A stretch of 6,188 bases of DNA from an uncultured Hyphomonadaceae bacterium (GTDB taxonomy: Bacteria > Pseudomonadota > Alphaproteobacteria > Caulobacterales > Hyphomonadaceae). Below the pieces are notes generated by a model. The model had not been told where the DNA came from and did not search any database. It saw only the letters and a program-made list of their open reading frames with translations. Positions 6,057 to 6,188 of this stretch are shown here, piece after piece. Made by a program: the position numbers and the translations under genes. Position 1 is the first letter of the stretch. Every line of letters begins with the position of its first letter. The stretch is from assembly GCA_938049795.1 (NCBI GenBank), contig CALLCD010000021.1:1-6188 (forward strand), in the 5' to 3' direction.

Positions 6057-6188
6057 TTGAACACGCACTCTCACAGCAATGCTGTTCGTTTACAAAACCC
6101 ACGCCTGATGAAGGATCATCGTGTCCATCGCCGGGTCGATATTACGCTGCATGGGCGCTTTTTGAACAATAAGGGCGAAGAACATTCG
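6057..6188 (+). CDS. PilZ-domain protein, N-terminal fragment; 3' end outside window
   Basis: The frame from TTG 6057 gives 44 residues, M-N-T-H-S-H-S-N-A-V..., with no stop before the window edge. Residues 22-26 read R-V-H-R-R, a fit to the RxxxR c-di-GMP-binding motif, and are followed by VDITLHGRFLNNKGEEHS, matching the first beta-strand and turn of alphaproteobacterial PilZ proteins (R-V-x-V-x-L-x-G-R-F/Y...G-x-E). The second binding motif (D/N-x-S-x-x-G) would lie just outside. Family knowledge: small cytoplasmic c-di-GMP receptors affecting motility, exopolysaccharide or cell-cycle functions. The start is TTG 6057 by its GGAGG; ATG 6108 is the alternative and would leave 27 residues. 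It is divergent from the GMC gene with about 160 bp between them. Because only the N-terminus is visible, the assignment rests on one motif and strand pattern. Confidence 0.62.
   Translation, partial: MNTHSHSNAVRLQNPRLMKDHRVHRRVDITLHGRFLNNKGEEHS

Noticed and set aside
5898..6074. 59-residue N-terminal extension of the GMC protein from GTG 6074, with a signal-peptide-like stretch (LVSLGSALADES)
   Set aside because: GMC proteins of this kind begin at the Rossmann strand; ATG 5897 has its own AAGGA site, and the extension would cover a plausible promoter and the start of the divergent PilZ gene.

Overview
The window reads as chromosomal DNA of an alphaproteobacterium, moderately GC-rich and densely coded on both strands. 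The inference rests on the protein families and sequence style: an LpoA-like periplasmic penicillin-binding protein activator, an L-2-hydroxyglutarate-dehydrogenase-type FAD oxidase, an AlkJ/BetA-like GMC dehydrogenase and a short PilZ protein. A marine or stalked-type lineage (Hyphomonadaceae, Maricaulales, Rhodobacterales) would fit, but the genus cannot be fixed from this sequence. No rRNA, tRNA, CRISPR array, insertion sequence or attachment site was seen.

Layout. Bases 1-651 (+) hold the C-terminal part of the LpoA-like periplasmic binding-fold protein. It converges on an FAD-dependent oxidoreductase at 648-1772 (-), and the two genes share one CTAG whose two strands provide both stop codons. 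A divergent intergenic region (1773-1978) separates this oxidoreductase from a two-gene + strand unit: an extended-SDR NAD-dependent epimerase/dehydratase (1979-3028) and, 46 nt later, a membrane acyltransferase of the OafA/Acyltransferase_3 family (3075-4208). This unit converges, with a 36-nt gap, on a GMC-family FAD alcohol/choline dehydrogenase (4245-5897, -). A second divergent promoter region (5898-6056) leads to the 5' end of a PilZ-domain gene (6057 to the window end, +), which appears to begin with TTG.

How the genes relate. The epimerase and acyltransferase are the only clear functional pair: nucleotide-sugar modification plus O-acylation of a surface glycan is the natural reading, although no glycosyltransferase is in view. 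The two flavoproteins are metabolic dehydrogenases of different superfamilies and need not be linked to that pair. The PilZ gene would encode a c-di-GMP receptor and is cut by the window edge.

This is mostly ordinary housekeeping and accessory metabolism. The points worth a second look are gene-boundary details (shared stop with an embedded hairpin, two TTG starts, a GMC start that must be shortened), small dyad repeats in the divergent promoters, and the isolated epimerase/acyltransferase module. I found no convincing undescribed system.
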